Source: Firmicutes bacterium UBA911 (GTDB taxonomy: Bacteria; Bacillota; Desulfotomaculia; Desulfotomaculales; Desulforudaceae). Taken from it: DNA of 5,398 nucleotides. Position 1 is the stretch's first letter. Every line of letters begins with the position of its first letter. Location: contig DBEH01000054.1 of assembly GCA_002294005.1 (NCBI GenBank), positions 1-5,398 on the forward strand, in the 5' to 3' direction. A program made the translations under genes and the position numbers. The notes below the pieces were generated by a model. That model had not been told where the DNA came from. It saw nothing but the letters and a program-made list of their open reading frames with translations, and made no database searches. Shown here piece after piece: positions 5,275 to 5,398 of this stretch.

Positions 5275-5398
5275 GGCGAACACTTTGCCTCTACCGTCCT
5301 CAATCAATCTCATTCTGGTTGCCGCGAACCCCCATTGCTGTGTTCCGCCCAGTGAACCGGCCGGAGACCCACCTCCGCCTTCCACATTCTGAATTCTG
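5275..5398. other. Non-coding region upstream of the panC promoter
   Basis: I find no coding sequence with a believable protein here; the open frames on both strands give low-complexity translations. In particular there is no C-terminus of PanB. A weak dyad (CGGAG 5362-5366 and CTCCG 5373-5377) has no T-run on either strand. The right edge ends in the heptamer-like sequence ATTCTGAATTCTG. Confidence 0.5.

Noticed and set aside
5362..5377. Dyad CGGAG/CTCCG as a terminator of an upstream gene
   Set aside because: Short stem, no T-run on either strand, and no gene seen beside it.
5206..5385. Extended PanC start at 5385
   Set aside because: The extra 60 codons would cross the -35/-10 promoter and the ribosome site, and have no family similarity; ATG 5205 has a strong SD.

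Overview
The window is a compact cofactor-biosynthesis cluster on the minus strand. In transcription order it reads panC, panD, then nadA, nadB, nadC. The DNA is GC-rich, Shine-Dalgarno (SD) sequences are strong (GGAGGAG, AGGAGG), GTG starts are frequent, and the promoters look like the housekeeping sigma-A type. The protein styles (NadA with three spaced cysteines, Firmicute-like NadB and NadC) and the pan-nad arrangement suggest a GC-rich, probably anaerobic Firmicute of the Peptococcaceae/Moorella/Desulfotomaculum/Desulforudis kind. The lineage is inference; no rRNA or marker gene is present.

Layout from right to left, the direction of transcription. Positions 5206-5398 are non-coding: a clear sigma-A promoter (TTGCAC, 17 bp, TATACT), degenerate heptamer repeats and the panC ribosome site. 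panC (4255-5205) and panD (3893-4255) share one base (TAATG) and must be translationally coupled. Only 14 bp after the panD stop lies a second good promoter (TTGACA, 17 bp, TAGCAT). It would give the nad genes a leader of about 134 nt. That leader carries two near-identical 33-bp copies, each able to fold into a 7-bp hairpin, followed by nadA (2768-3709), nadB (1113-2702) and nadC (266-1126). nadB and nadC overlap by 14 bp.

Beyond nadC (1-265) no intact gene is visible. The plus strand there encodes a recognisable piece of a GreA/GreB C-terminal domain, without the N-terminal coiled coil and without a natural stop, so it is probably a gene remnant. It lies next to an AT-rich stretch with three TTGACA hexamers.

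Biochemically the two halves share L-aspartate. PanD turns it into beta-alanine, which PanC joins to pantoate to make pantothenate, the coenzyme A precursor. NadB oxidises it to iminoaspartate, NadA condenses this with dihydroxyacetone phosphate to quinolinate, and NadC converts quinolinate to nicotinate mononucleotide for NAD. panB, expected before panC, is not in the 193 bp upstream of panC.

The most interesting unexplained structure is the tandem-hairpin leader of nadABC, a candidate RNA regulator or double operator that I cannot match to a known class.
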